Origin: Parundibacterium terreum
Lineage (GTDB): Bacteria > Pseudomonadota > Gammaproteobacteria > Burkholderiales > Burkholderiaceae_D
DNA length: 64,000 bases
Direction: 5' to 3'
Assembly: GCF_014636315.1 (NCBI RefSeq)
Contig: NZ_BMED01000005.1
Location: forward strand, 1-64,000
The position numbers and the translations under genes were made by a program. Shown here piece by piece: positions 12,713 to 21,195 of this stretch. The notes beneath the pieces are model-generated. The model ran no database searches. It saw nothing but the letters and a program-made list of their open reading frames with translations, and was not told the origin of the DNA. Within the stretch, counting starts at the first letter, position 1. Each line of letters begins with the position of its first letter.

Positions 12713-12857
12713 GCATTTTAATTAAGACCGCAGCATATTTTTCCGCAACAAGCGTAAAAACTGTTAGTCTCCGGCAAGTCTGCAATGCAGCCATCATGCG
12801 TTCAACTCGGAGTAAATGCGCTGGTTCTCTTGCTGAGGACGAGACGCAAATGAAGCA

Positions 12858-14750
12858 ATGCACAAAGCTAAGGATGTAAATAATGCATCTACTTTGAGTA
12901 AGAAATTAATCGAAGTAGATCTGAAAATATCGACAGTGGCATTGCTACTGGCGAGCCTGTTTCTGTGCATTTACCAATATTTTGTCTTGCGTTCCGATCT
13001 GGACGAGCAGGTGCAGGCGCAAGCGGTTTCTGTTGCATCGCAGATGTCCACTCACTTGGCGGCTTCGAACGCCGAGCTGGGTAAAAGCCTGTCCAACCGG
13101 CTTCAGCCCTTTGATTTTATTGAGAGCGCTGAGATATTCACGCCGCAAGGCAAGCTTCTCGCCTCCTATGGCAAAACCAAAGCCCTCCCGGCAGGTTTCA
13201 AGGATGCTTCAAATCCTCGCTGGCATTTCAATGCCCTGGCTGCTGTACAACGCATAAATGGCGGTGGTGCGCAGGCGGGTTTGCTGGTCTTGCATGCAAC
13301 ACTGGACCAGCTACTGATTCGCCTTGCTGTGTATATGTGCGTCGCAGTGCTGGCGATTGCTGCTGCCTTGATGGTTGCGCGCCTGATTGTGGTTGGCTTG
13401 AAGGAGGAGCTCCTGCAGATGGAAACGCATCTGCAATTTCTTGCCCATACCGATGCGGTAACGGGATTGCCGAATCGCCATGCTTTCTCTTCCCGTCTTG
13501 ATTCGGTCATCTCTGTCGTCTCCGAGCACGGCGGCAGCGCTGACTTGCTGCTGCTGGACCTGGATAATTTCAAGATAGTGAATGACACGCTGGGGCATCA
13601 GAGCGGAGACACCTTGCTCGGCCTGGTGGCTGAGCGCCTTAGCTCAATACTGCGGGAAGGAGATATCGTGTGCCGGATAGGTGGCGATGAGTTTGCCATC
13701 ATATTAGAAACCAGGGCCAGCAAATCCGCAGGAGAGCGCATCGCTGAAAAAATTGTCGGCTCCTTCAAGGAACCGTTTATTGTCGATCAGCAGGAAATCT
13801 ATATTACCGGCAGCATAGGCATTAGCAGTTTTCCAGGCGGCGGCATAGACCAGTCCACGCTTACCCGTAATGCCGACACGGCAATGTACAAGGCGAAGTC
13901 AAAAGGGAAAAACTCCTTTGAACAGTTTCATCCCGAGATGGACGTATCGGTGAAGAAGAGGGCCGCAATTGAGTTGAGCCTGCGCAAGGCATTGGAGCGC
14001 AATGAATTGGCCTTGTACTACCAGCCCAAAGTCAGCCTGAAAGATCAGAAAGTCATGGGCTTTGAGGCGCTGCTGCGCTGGAATCATCCTGAGATGGGAT
14101 TGGTGTCGCCGGTGGATTTTATTCCGATCGCTGAAGAGAGCGGGCTGATCGTGCCGATAGGCAGCTGGGTCATAGAAACGGCTTGCAGGCAGATCCGCGC
14201 CTGGAGTGACGCCGGTTTCAACGAATTAAAGGTCGCCGTCAACCTGTCGGCGCGCCAGACCAAGAGCATTGCGCTGATTGACGACGTACTGAATGCGTTG
14301 AGGAAATCCGGTTTGCATCCCTGGCAGCTGGAACTTGAAATCACCGAGTCGATGCTGATGGATAATATTCATGACAATATGGACTTGCTTGAGAACTTGC
14401 AGGCAGCAGGCATCTTCTTGTCGATTGATGATTTTGGCACAGGCTATTCATCGATGGCCTACCTGAAGAGGCTGCCTATCGATCAGTTGAAAATCGACCG
14501 CGCATTTATCAAGGATATTCCCGGCGACGGCGATGATGAGGCGATCGTTTCGGCGATTGTCGATATGGCGCACAGGCTGGGCATTGCGGTGGTTGCTGAG
14601 GGGGCAGAAACCTGCGAGCAGATTGCGTTTCTGGAAGCGGCAGGCTGCGATGCCGTGCAGGGTTTCTACGTGTCCCATCCGCTTACTGCTGACGATGTGC
14701 CGCAGTTTCTTGAACGGCACAACAAAGCCTTGATAGCAGCGGCATCGTAA
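12858..14750 (+). CDS. Membrane GGDEF-EAL cyclic-di-GMP protein
   Basis: A 630-residue cyclic-di-GMP turnover protein. Order: TM helix ~24-45, extracytoplasmic sensor of ~110 residues, TM helix ~155-178, GGDEF domain with intact GGDEF (275-279) preceded by REGD in the product-inhibition I-site position, then an EAL domain with EALLRW (403-408), ELEITES, IDDFGTGYSS, LKIDRAFI and QGFYVSHP. Both catalytic signatures look complete, so synthesis, breakdown or both are possible. The start at 12858 has no strong ribosome site; nearby alternatives would shorten the N-terminus slightly. It stands alone after the tRNA and converges with the egtB-egtD gene. Confidence 0.93.
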   Translation: MHKAKDVNNASTLSKKLIEVDLKISTVALLLASLFLCIYQYFVLRSDLDEQVQAQAVSVASQMSTHLAASNAELGKSLSNRLQPFDFIESAEIFTPQGKLLASYGKTKALPAGFKDASNPRWHFNALAAVQRINGGGAQAGLLVLHATLDQLLIRLAVYMCVAVLAIAAALMVARLIVVGLKEELLQMETHLQFLAHTDAVTGLPNRHAFSSRLDSVISVVSEHGGSADLLLLDLDNFKIVNDTLGHQSGDTLLGLVAERLSSILREGDIVCRIGGDEFAIILETRASKSAGERIAEKIVGSFKEPFIVDQQEIYITGSIGISSFPGGGIDQSTLTRNADTAMYKAKSKGKNSFEQFHPEMDVSVKKRAAIELSLRKALERNELALYYQPKVSLKDQKVMGFEALLRWNHPEMGLVSPVDFIPIAEESGLIVPIGSWVIETACRQIRAWSDAGFNELKVAVNLSARQTKSIALIDDVLNALRKSGLHPWQLELEITESMLMDNIHDNMDLLENLQAAGIFLSIDDFGTGYSSMAYLKRLPIDQLKIDRAFIKDIPGDGDDEAIVSAIVDMAHRLGIAVVAEGAETCEQIAFLEAAGCDAVQGFYVSHPLTADDVPQFLERHNKALIAAAS

Positions 14751-14929
14751 CAGCTTCGATACGTATTGCTCAAATTGGCATCATCGAAAAGAGCATCCAT
14801 TCTCTCATCAAATACGCCGGCCCCATTACCTCCCCATTAACGCCCCGCTAGCACATAACGCGTGGCCTTTGACCAGTATCCTTTCCCGCTTGGATGGCTT
14901 TTGATGATTTCAGCATCATGGCGGCAGGT

Positions 14930-17107
14930 TCAGCGCGTTTGCTCGGGCACCAGGCTGAATACGGCAAATTGCGGGACCTCGCTGATCCACTGTTTCCTGA
15001 CAGACCATCCCGCCTGCGCCGCTAGCCGCGCAAACGACTCGGGGGTGAACTTGTGCGAATTCTCCGTATGAAAAGTCTCGCCGGCCATGAAAGCGAAAGT
15101 ATGCCCGGCTGCGTTGACCAACTGATCCGCCTTGCTGACCAAATGCATTTCCATGCGCTGATGCTCGTTGTTCCAGATCGCCTTGTGATCAAACATATCC
15201 AGGTCGAAGTTCCCGCCCAGTTCGCGGTTGATGCGCACCAGCATATTCTTGTTGAAGCGAGCGGTGACTCCCGCTGCGTCATCATAGGCGGCGACCAGTG
15301 TTGCTTCATCCTTGACTACATCGGCGCCCACCAGCAGGCTGGCCTTGTCGCCCATCAGTTGTCGTGCAGCGCGCAGGAATTGCACGGCTTGTTCCGGTGT
15401 GAAGTTGCCTATGGTTGAACCCGGAAAGAATCCGACCTTGGCTTGTGTCTGGGTCGCGGCCGGTAGAGCCAAGGTAGCTGTGAAGTCGCCGAGCAAGGGA
15501 AGTACCTGCAGAGCTGGATATAGCTGCGCGAGTTTTGCAGCAGCTTTTTCCAGCGCGTCCTTGCTGATGTCGATTGGGACATAGGAGGCAATATGAGGTG
15601 CCGCATCGAGGATCAGCCTGGTCTTGTCGCTGGCACCGCTGCCGAATTCCACCAGCACTGCTCCCGCTGGCAAGTCCGCGGCAATCTCTGCCGCAATATG
15701 TTGCAGCAATGCAGTTTCAGTGCGGGTTGGATAGTATTCCGGCGTCAGGCAAATTTCCTCAAAAAGTTCGGAGCCCGTCGCGTCATAGAAATATTTGGGT
15801 GACAGATTTTTCTTTTTTGCGGAGAGACCTGCTACCACGTCGCCAGCGAATTCCGCATCCATTTCTATTGTTGCATTATGCGCGCGCGCATCGCGTGCCA
15901 GCCTTAGGCCAGCACGCATCCACCGTTGTCCCGGGCGGTAGAAATTACGGTAAGTCAACCGGGAGTGACCTGCCGGTGTGATATCGGCACCGCCGCGTAG
16001 TACCATCTGGTTCACCATGAATTTGCCGTTGTACTCACCGACGGCGCTGGCAGCAGGGCGGAAACCGGGGTAGGCGCCGTAGGCGCTTTGTGTCCATTGC
16101 CAGGCTGCGTCATCCACTTGTTCCAGGATGCCTGCGCTGGCTGCATATTCCCATTCCGCCTCGCTGGGCAGGCGTGCACCCGCCCAGGCAGCGAAGGCGG
16201 CGGCTTCGTAATAGCTGATATGGCTGACCGGGGCATCCGGCTGTATCGCTTGCAGACCCTTTAAGCTCATTTGACGCCATTCACCGGAGCTGCTGTCTTG
16301 TTCCCAATATAGCGGGGCTTGCCACGCCTCAGCCTGCACCAGGCTCCAGCCATCGGACAGCCATAGCTCATGCCGTGAGTAGCCGCCGTCTGCGATGAAC
16401 TCCAGCCATTCAGCGTTTGTCACCAGGTGATCGCTGATTTCAAATGCATGCAGCCACACGGTGTGGCGTGGGCCTTCATTGTCGAATGCGAAGTCTTTTG
16501 CTGCTGTTCCGATGTCGACAGTACCGCCGTTGATGGCGATGAAGCGGCCACGGCGTCCTGGCTTGATATCAGGCCATGTGCGGTCATAGACAGGTTTCAC
16601 CGGCGACAGGCTGAACAAATGCAGCAGGTCCATCAGCAGAAGCTCCTGATGCTGCTCTTCATGGGCAATCCCCAGTTCCACCAGATCTGCAATGTTTGCA
16701 GGCAATGCCGACTGCAGTAGCGCCACCATACGCTCGTCCACATGGTGCCGGTAAGCGATGATGGATTTCACTGCCGGACGGGTCATCATCCCTCGCTGCG
16801 CTCGTGGCTGCCGTTGTCCCAAAGCTTCATAGTAAGAGTTGAACAGATACGCAAACTCGGGATCATAAGGGCGATAGTTTTCAACATGCGGCAGCAATAG
16901 GAAGGTTTCAAAGAACCAGGCTGTATGGGCGAGATGCCATTTGGCAGGACTGGCGTCCGGCATGGACTGCACCACCATGTCCTCGGGGCTCAGTGGCGCC
17001 ACCAGCGATTCGGTGCGGCTGCGCACGCGCCGGTAGCGCTCAAGCAGGGTGGGGTATTTAGCTGTTTCAGGCAGGAGGTCAGCGCTCAGGGCAGCGTTTG
17101 TATTCAT
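14930..17107 (-). CDS. Ergothioneine biosynthesis fusion: EgtB sulfoxide synthase + EgtD histidine methyltransferase
   Basis: One uninterrupted 725-residue frame. Residues ~20-175 are a DinB-like domain with His58/His61 and the iron motif HEEQHQE (His149, His153, Glu155); ~185-405 are an FGE/sulfatase-modifying-type domain ending GLRLARD; after a ~12-residue linker, ~418-725 are an EgtD methyltransferase with KYFYDATGSELFEEIC, TPEYYPTRTE, SAM loop EFGSGASDKT, GSTIGNF (Asn568) and EMHLVS (Glu653). EgtD trimethylates histidine to hercynine; EgtB joins hercynine to a thiol at an iron centre. The methyltransferase is EgtD-type, not the OvoA type. No egtA, egtC or egtE lies nearby. The start at 17107 lacks a Shine-Dalgarno; the promoter at 17192-17222 carries a palindromic operator. 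Confidence 0.93.
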   Translation of the reverse strand: MNTNAALSADLLPETAKYPTLLERYRRVRSRTESLVAPLSPEDMVVQSMPDASPAKWHLAHTAWFFETFLLLPHVENYRPYDPEFAYLFNSYYEALGQRQPRAQRGMMTRPAVKSIIAYRHHVDERMVALLQSALPANIADLVELGIAHEEQHQELLLMDLLHLFSLSPVKPVYDRTWPDIKPGRRGRFIAINGGTVDIGTAAKDFAFDNEGPRHTVWLHAFEISDHLVTNAEWLEFIADGGYSRHELWLSDGWSLVQAEAWQAPLYWEQDSSSGEWRQMSLKGLQAIQPDAPVSHISYYEAAAFAAWAGARLPSEAEWEYAASAGILEQVDDAAWQWTQSAYGAYPGFRPAASAVGEYNGKFMVNQMVLRGGADITPAGHSRLTYRNFYRPGQRWMRAGLRLARDARAHNATIEMDAEFAGDVVAGLSAKKKNLSPKYFYDATGSELFEEICLTPEYYPTRTETALLQHIAAEIAADLPAGAVLVEFGSGASDKTRLILDAAPHIASYVPIDISKDALEKAAAKLAQLYPALQVLPLLGDFTATLALPAATQTQAKVGFFPGSTIGNFTPEQAVQFLRAARQLMGDKASLLVGADVVKDEATLVAAYDDAAGVTARFNKNMLVRINRELGGNFDLDMFDHKAIWNNEHQRMEMHLVSKADQLVNAAGHTFAFMAGETFHTENSHKFTPESFARLAAQAGWSVRKQWISEVPQFAVFSLVPEQTR

Positions 17108-17178
17108 GATGGAGGCGTGTATTGGCTAATTGTTATTTGGTGTAGCGGCTGACCGTGCTAAGTTTGATAGATTGAAAA

Positions 17179-17196
17179 AATACGGACGTACATATT
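17179..17196 (-). promoter_or_regulatory. Operator over the putative egtB-egtD promoter
   Basis: Minus strand AATATGTACGTCCGTATT, 17 of 18 bases identical to the site at 19688-19705. Upstream on the minus strand are TTGACA (17217-17222) and either AACAAT (17194-17199, spacer 17) or CAATAT (17192-17197, spacer 19), so the site covers the -10 region and start point. A TetR-type repressor is the likely ligand. Confidence 0.6.
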
Positions 17197-17404
17197 GTTG
17201 TTGAATACGATTTTCGTGTCAAGGAACTTTGTCGTCAATATTGAAGCTTTGCTTACACTTTGTTTGAAACTAAATGCAAACAAGAGAAGCAGTGCCAGCT
17301 TGCTTGCGGAGATAGATGCGGGTAGGACGAGGGGGTGCGACTCAAAGACGCTGCGCTGCAAGCGTGAATGAATTTTTGCCTGAAGGCTGAAGAAGGAGGG
17401 AGTT

Positions 17405-17436
17405 AATATGCCGTGCTCCGGCGAGCACGGCATATT
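17405..17436 (-). terminator. Strong hairpin after the MFS gene
   Basis: Perfect 14-bp stem AATATGCCGTGCTC/GAGCACGGCATATT with a 4-base loop, 17 bases after the MFS stop on the minus strand. No T run follows, so it may terminate weakly or protect the 3' end. The gap 17108-17452 otherwise holds the egtB-egtD promoter. Confidence 0.6.
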
Positions 17437-17452
17437 GGAGAAGCTAGTTCGC

Positions 17453-18685
17453 TTAAGCTGCCATTGCGAGCTTGTTGGCGGATGAGATGCGTTTGCTGAT
17501 TGCAATCGTCAGCAGCAGGGCTGCAACTTCGCTGACGGCGCCGACGAAGCCAAGATCTGAGACTGAGCTATAAGTCAGCGTGATCGAACCCAGTCCAGCT
17601 CCCAGCGAAAATCCCAGATACATGAAAGATGCATTGAGGGACAGCACGATAGGCGCAGCCTTGACACCGGCGACGCTCACCAGGCTGGCTTGCTGGCCTG
17701 GGTAAAAAGCCCAGTGCGCGACACCCCAGGCAAGCACGGCAATGACGATGGGTACAAGTGCCAAAGATTTGGGTAGAAAATGCGCGCTGAGCGAAAGTGC
17801 AATAAACGCAGCCACCAATACCGATAAGGCGGGAATGATAACGGCACGAGGGCCAAACTTATCGACGGAGCGGCCGCTGATGCTGAGGCCGATGATTGCA
17901 GCTGCACCCCAGCTGAACAGGATGAAGCCGATCTGCGCGCCTTGCAAATGGGTAGCATGGGAAACAAACAATGCCAGGTAGGTATAGATGGTATAGCCGC
18001 CCATCGCCCACAGAGTCGTTACCAGCAAGGTCAGCAATACGATGGGTTGGCTGGCTGTCCTGATGCGTTCCCTGATCGTTGCAGTTGCCAGGCCGTTTCC
18101 TATGCTGCTGGGCAAACCGGCCAGCAAGCCTGCTGTCGCAATCATCGACAGGGCTGCGACACCGGCAAAGGTCATGCGCCAGCCTAGCCTGTCGCCAATC
18201 AGCGCACCCAGCGGAACACCGAAGGCAACTGCAACCGACAAGCCACCGTTCACGATTGCGATGGCGGTACCGCGGCGCTCAGGCGCAACGACAGCACTGG
18301 CCAGCGCGTTGGCCCCCGGCACATACAGGCCGGCAGCAAAAGCCAGCAAGATACGTGCTGCCATCAGGGACCAGTAGCCTTGTGCGGCCCAGGCGACAAA
18401 ATTGGCTATTGCAAATGCACTCATTGCCAGGATCAGCAATCTGCGGCGATTGAAATTGCCTGTCAATGCCGTCAATATGGGGGAGCTTAGCGCATAGGCA
18501 AAGGCGAATACGGTGACCAGCTGGCCGGCGGTGGCGATGCTGACCGACAGATCGGCTGCCATGCCTGGCAGCAGTCCGGCGATCATGAAGCTTTCAGTTC
18601 CGACAGCAAAAGTGCCTAGTGCCAGCCAATACAATGGCGCATTGCTGGAAATAGCGGGGTTGGCAGTGGATGGGTTTGCGTTCAT
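17453..18685 (-). CDS. MFS transporter, DHA1 (AraJ/YdhP-like) family
   Basis: A 410-residue protein with twelve predicted hydrophobic segments. The N-terminal GTFAVGTESFMIAGLLPGMAADL, the first cytoplasmic loop with GNFNRRRLL and motif C-like GALIGDRLGWRMTF are typical of DHA1 drug/sugar efflux permeases. Such proteins export small molecules by proton antiport; the substrate is unknown. It lies 257 bases downstream of a TetR gene on the same strand and upstream of egtB-egtD, which leaves open a link to thiol or ergothioneine handling, but efflux of toxic compounds is the default reading. Confidence 0.85.
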   Translation of the reverse strand: MNANPSTANPAISSNAPLYWLALGTFAVGTESFMIAGLLPGMAADLSVSIATAGQLVTVFAFAYALSSPILTALTGNFNRRRLLILAMSAFAIANFVAWAAQGYWSLMAARILLAFAAGLYVPGANALASAVVAPERRGTAIAIVNGGLSVAVAFGVPLGALIGDRLGWRMTFAGVAALSMIATAGLLAGLPSSIGNGLATATIRERIRTASQPIVLLTLLVTTLWAMGGYTIYTYLALFVSHATHLQGAQIGFILFSWGAAAIIGLSISGRSVDKFGPRAVIIPALSVLVAAFIALSLSAHFLPKSLALVPIVIAVLAWGVAHWAFYPGQQASLVSVAGVKAAPIVLSLNASFMYLGFSLGAGLGSITLTYSSVSDLGFVGAVSEVAALLLTIAISKRISSANKLAMAA

Positions 18686-18741
18686 TTGATGCTCCAGATG
18701 AGTTGCGAGCGTTGCCGGAAACTTGTGGATGCGCAGGCTTT

Positions 18742-18787
18742 GTATATTGCCTATGTGCAGGAAGAACGCTCAGTAATTGCAATATAC
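18742..18787. promoter_or_regulatory. Spaced inverted repeat upstream of the MFS gene
   Basis: GTATATTGC (18742-18750) and GCAATATAC (18779-18787), perfect 9-bp arms 28 bases apart, 57 bases before the MFS start. A second, shorter pair TCCGTT/AACGGA lies at 18795-18800 and 18830-18835. Arms this far apart could bind two regulator dimers or form a leader hairpin. The 257-base gap contains no gene. Confidence 0.4.
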
Positions 18788-18942
18788 GGCGACTTCCGTT
18801 CTGGATAAATGCGCTGGATTTCCGAACATAACGGATGAAAATGTCCGCTATTGCTCTCGCTATTAGCAATTTACCGATGGGGGAGGGGATACATTACGGC
18901 GCCAAGCTTAGCTGGCAAATAGGCTTGGTTTGGCGACTGGCC

Positions 18943-19533
18943 TCAGGCGGGGTGTTTGAGTATGGTAGAAAACAGCACGTGCTTGAAACGATTCAAAGGC
19001 TCCACATCGCGGTAGCCCTTGGCGATCAGGTTTGCTCCCTGCAGTGAGGAAACAATAAAGCCGGCGATTTCATTGCAGTCAAAATCTGCCGGTAGTTCAC
19101 CTGCTTTTACGGCCGCAGTCAGGCAGTAAGCGAGGGAGTGTTGAACCTCGGTAAAAATCTCTACCAGCCGGGTACGAATAGGCTCGCTGTGGTCGCTGGC
19201 CTCGGCGGTAAAATTGCCATACAGGCAGCCATTGCGCATTTCATCCTGCTGTAGATGCTCGCGATTCTTGTCCATGTAGTCGCTGAGACGTTTCAAGGGT
19301 GGGAGTTCATCGTTGAGCAGGGTGGCTGCCATGACTTCGCGGCTGTTGGAGAAGTAGAGCTCGATAATTTCCAGGCCAAAAGATTCTTTGGAGCCGAAAT
19401 GATTCGTAAATGACCCCTGAGGCACGCCGGCCGCCTGGACAATATCACGCACGCTGGCACCGCCGAAACCGTGCTGATGCACGACACGGAGTCCTTCGGT
19501 CAGTATCTTTTCTCTGTGTGAGGGTTTGGCCAT
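18943..19533 (-). CDS. TetR/AcrR-family repressor (NemR-like subgroup)
   Basis: A 196-residue regulator: N-terminal TetR helix-turn-helix (REKILTEGLRVVHQHGFGGASVRDIVQAAGVPQGSFTNHFGSKE) and a C-terminal ligand domain with CLYGNFTAEASDHSEPIRTRL, like NemR-type repressors of electrophile/quinone responses. On the minus strand, TTGACA (19564-19569) and CATATT or ATATTA (-10, about 19541-19547) place the transcript start at or next to the ATG, so the mRNA may be leaderless; no Shine-Dalgarno is present. A palindrome in this promoter resembles operators at egtB-egtD and the DUF427 gene. Confidence 0.88.
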   Translation of the reverse strand: MAKPSHREKILTEGLRVVHQHGFGGASVRDIVQAAGVPQGSFTNHFGSKESFGLEIIELYFSNSREVMAATLLNDELPPLKRLSDYMDKNREHLQQDEMRNGCLYGNFTAEASDHSEPIRTRLVEIFTEVQHSLAYCLTAAVKAGELPADFDCNEIAGFIVSSLQGANLIAKGYRDVEPLNRFKHVLFSTILKHPA

Positions 19534-19541
19534 GGAGGCAT

Positions 19542-19559
19542 AATATGATCATCCATATT
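19542..19559. promoter_or_regulatory. Palindromic operator in the TetR gene promoter
   Basis: AATATGATCATCCATATT: perfect 6-bp arms around 6 bases, overlapping the -10 and spacer of the TetR promoter. It matches AATATG-N6-CRTATT shared with sites at 17179-17196 and 19688-19705, and would serve autoregulation. Confidence 0.5.
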
Positions 19560-19663
19560 GGCGTGTCAAGGTAGGAGCCCTCTACCCGAGAAGCGCCAAG
19601 GCCATGCATGAACATTAATAATATGGCATTCTTTGGCGCAAGTTCGCAGGCAAGGTGATTCGC

Positions 19664-19708
19664 TTGACTTGAAAATTGTGTCCGAATAATATGTACGTGC
19701 GTATTATT
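19664..19708 (+). promoter_or_regulatory. Promoter and operator of the DUF427 gene
   Basis: TTGACT (19664-19669), 17-bp spacer, TAATAT (19687-19692). A 24-bp near-palindrome (19685-19708, 10 of 12 positions symmetric per arm, core AATATGTACGTGCGTATT) covers the -10 and start. The predicted leader to the ATG at 19920 is about 220 bases, with no further gene seen in 19709-19919. Confidence 0.6.
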
Positions 19709-19919
19709 GACCGGGGCATGAAAACTATGCGTTGGATGATGTTTTCAAATACGTGCCATCCTGAACAAGATTCAGCGTCTTAGAGTTGACGCGTAGTGAG
19801 TGCGTAGCGCAAACACCGACAGGAATGTTTTTATCCTGATTTTTACAAAATTACCTGCTGCTGCAGGCCTTACAAATGGCTTTCAGCCTATTCCAGACTT
19901 CTGAGAAGAGTGCCAGATC

Positions 19920-20303
19920 ATGCAAACCAAAACCGTCAAAATCCCGGGGCCTGAACATCCGATCACGATCACAAAAAATCCGGCGCGGATTACAGTTTCC
20001 ATAGGCGGACATGTTATTGCCGATACGCGCGAGGCGCTGACGCTACAAGAAGCGTCTTATCCGGCGGTGCAATACATCCCGCGCAAAGACGTCGATATGT
20101 CTTTGCTGGAGCGCAGCAGTCACGCGACGTATTGTCCCTATAAAGGCGATTGCGCTTATTACAGTATCCCTGCAGGTGGTGAGCGTGCTGCAAATGCAGT
20201 ATGGACTTATGAGGCGCCGTATGATGCGGTGGCTGTGATCAAGGATCACGTCGCTTTTTACCCTGACCGTGTGGATGCAATCACGGAACAGGCAGCAGGC
20301 TGA
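19920..20303 (+). CDS. DUF427-family protein
   Basis: A 127-residue protein of the DUF427 family: KNPARITVSIGGHVIADTREALTLQEASYPAVQYIPRKDVDM, then YCPYKGDCAYYSI and VWTYEAPYDAVAVIKDHVAFYPDRV. DUF427 proteins are small beta-rich proteins of unknown biochemical role, often near oxidative-stress or redox genes. No signal peptide. It has its own promoter with a TetR-type operator closely matching that of the egtB-egtD fusion, which suggests shared control, and ends at a strong bidirectional terminator. Confidence 0.85.
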   Translation: MQTKTVKIPGPEHPITITKNPARITVSIGGHVIADTREALTLQEASYPAVQYIPRKDVDMSLLERSSHATYCPYKGDCAYYSIPAGGERAANAVWTYEAPYDAVAVIKDHVAFYPDRVDAITEQAAG

Positions 20304-20320
20304 CGTGAGACCTGCGCTGT

Positions 20321-20360
20321 AAGAAAAAGGCATTGACCTGAGGTGAATGCCTTTTTTCTT
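20321..20360. terminator. Bidirectional intrinsic terminator
   Basis: AAGAAAAAGGCATT pairs with AATGCCTTTTTTCTT around an 11-base loop, giving A/T tracts on both sides. It serves the DUF427 gene (plus) and the second TetR gene (minus). Confidence 0.85.
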
Positions 20361-20477
20361 GCTGAAGTGCTGTTGATGTCGCTGATGATGCGCCTGATCT
20401 AAGCAGCATCGCACTGCCGAATTTTGGCAAGCAGGCTAGCGTGATTTGCCCGGCTTGGCTTGCTCGCCTGCCGGTTT

Positions 20478-21050
20478 TTACAGGTAGGGTGCCAGGGCAA
20501 ATTTCATGAATATATCGAGAGGCGTGCGCGATTTGTCGATCTTTGCCCGCATCACTGCGCCCTCCCAGGAATTCAGCAGGAAGCTGGCGAGCTCCGCTGC
20601 ACTCAGCTCGTCAGGCATCTCGCCTGCAGCCTGGGCTTCTGCGACTACCGATTCCAGTTCACTACTCCATTGCGCAAACGCAGCGGCTGTATGTTCGCGT
20701 ATCAGTTCGCTCTGGTCGGACAACTCCATTCCAAAATTGCCGAGCAGGCATCCACGCGCAAATTGGCTTTTGCCATATCTCTGATTGAGTGCGGTGAAAT
20801 ATTCTTGCAGCCTGCGGCCGGGCGCAACGGACTGGTCGGCGAGAAGTACGGCTAATTTGCTGTTTTCGCGATAACGGTCAACGATCTCGGCACCGAGTGC
20901 TTCCTTGCTGTCGAAATGGTTGTAAAACGAACCCTTGGGGACGCCGGCAGCGCTGGTGATATCTTGCACCGAGCAGGCATTGAAGCCCATTCCATGGAAG
21001 GAATTCATTCCTGCTTCAAAAATGAGGTCGCGGACATTTTGCTTTTTCAT
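20478..21050 (-). CDS. TetR/AcrR-family repressor divergent from MATE gene
   Basis: A 190-residue TetR protein with N-terminal HTH (LIFEAGMNSFHGMGFNACSVQDITSAAGVPKGSFYNHFDSKEALG) and C-terminal CLLGNFGMELSDQSELIREH, the same NemR-like subgroup as the TetR protein at 18943-19533 but clearly diverged. It lies head-to-head with a MATE efflux gene across 232 bases containing a perfect 20-bp palindrome over the MATE promoter, so it very likely represses that pump until a ligand or electrophile relieves it. No clear Shine-Dalgarno precedes the ATG at 21050. Confidence 0.9.
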   Translation of the reverse strand: MKKQNVRDLIFEAGMNSFHGMGFNACSVQDITSAAGVPKGSFYNHFDSKEALGAEIVDRYRENSKLAVLLADQSVAPGRRLQEYFTALNQRYGKSQFARGCLLGNFGMELSDQSELIREHTAAAFAQWSSELESVVAEAQAAGEMPDELSAAELASFLLNSWEGAVMRAKIDKSRTPLDIFMKFALAPYL

Positions 21051-21195
21051 CGGCAGATCATAGGGCTGGGTTTTTCATCGGTCAAGAGGGGTGACTTTGT
21101 TCGCATCACAGTAATATCGGGTGCAATGACAGGCGAACGAGGGCGCTGATTTTTGTCGGCATGCCTGGTGAATTGCACACATCGGTGATTTGCTA

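Noticed and set aside
12592..14750. Genomic island integrated at tRNA-Arg
   Set aside because: No integrase, no direct repeat of the tRNA 3' end found downstream, and a normal terminator follows the tRNA.
14930..17107. Annotation of the fusion as OvoA (ovothiol synthase)
   Set aside because: OvoA shares the DinB/FGE/methyltransferase outline and length, but the C-terminal domain here has EgtD signatures (KYFYDATGS, TPEYYPTRTE, GSTIGNF), not the OvoA methyltransferase.
17158..17505. 115-residue minus-strand frame between MFS and egtB-egtD
   Set aside because: Low-complexity, no family resemblance, overlaps the MFS 3' end, the strong hairpin and the egtB-egtD promoter.
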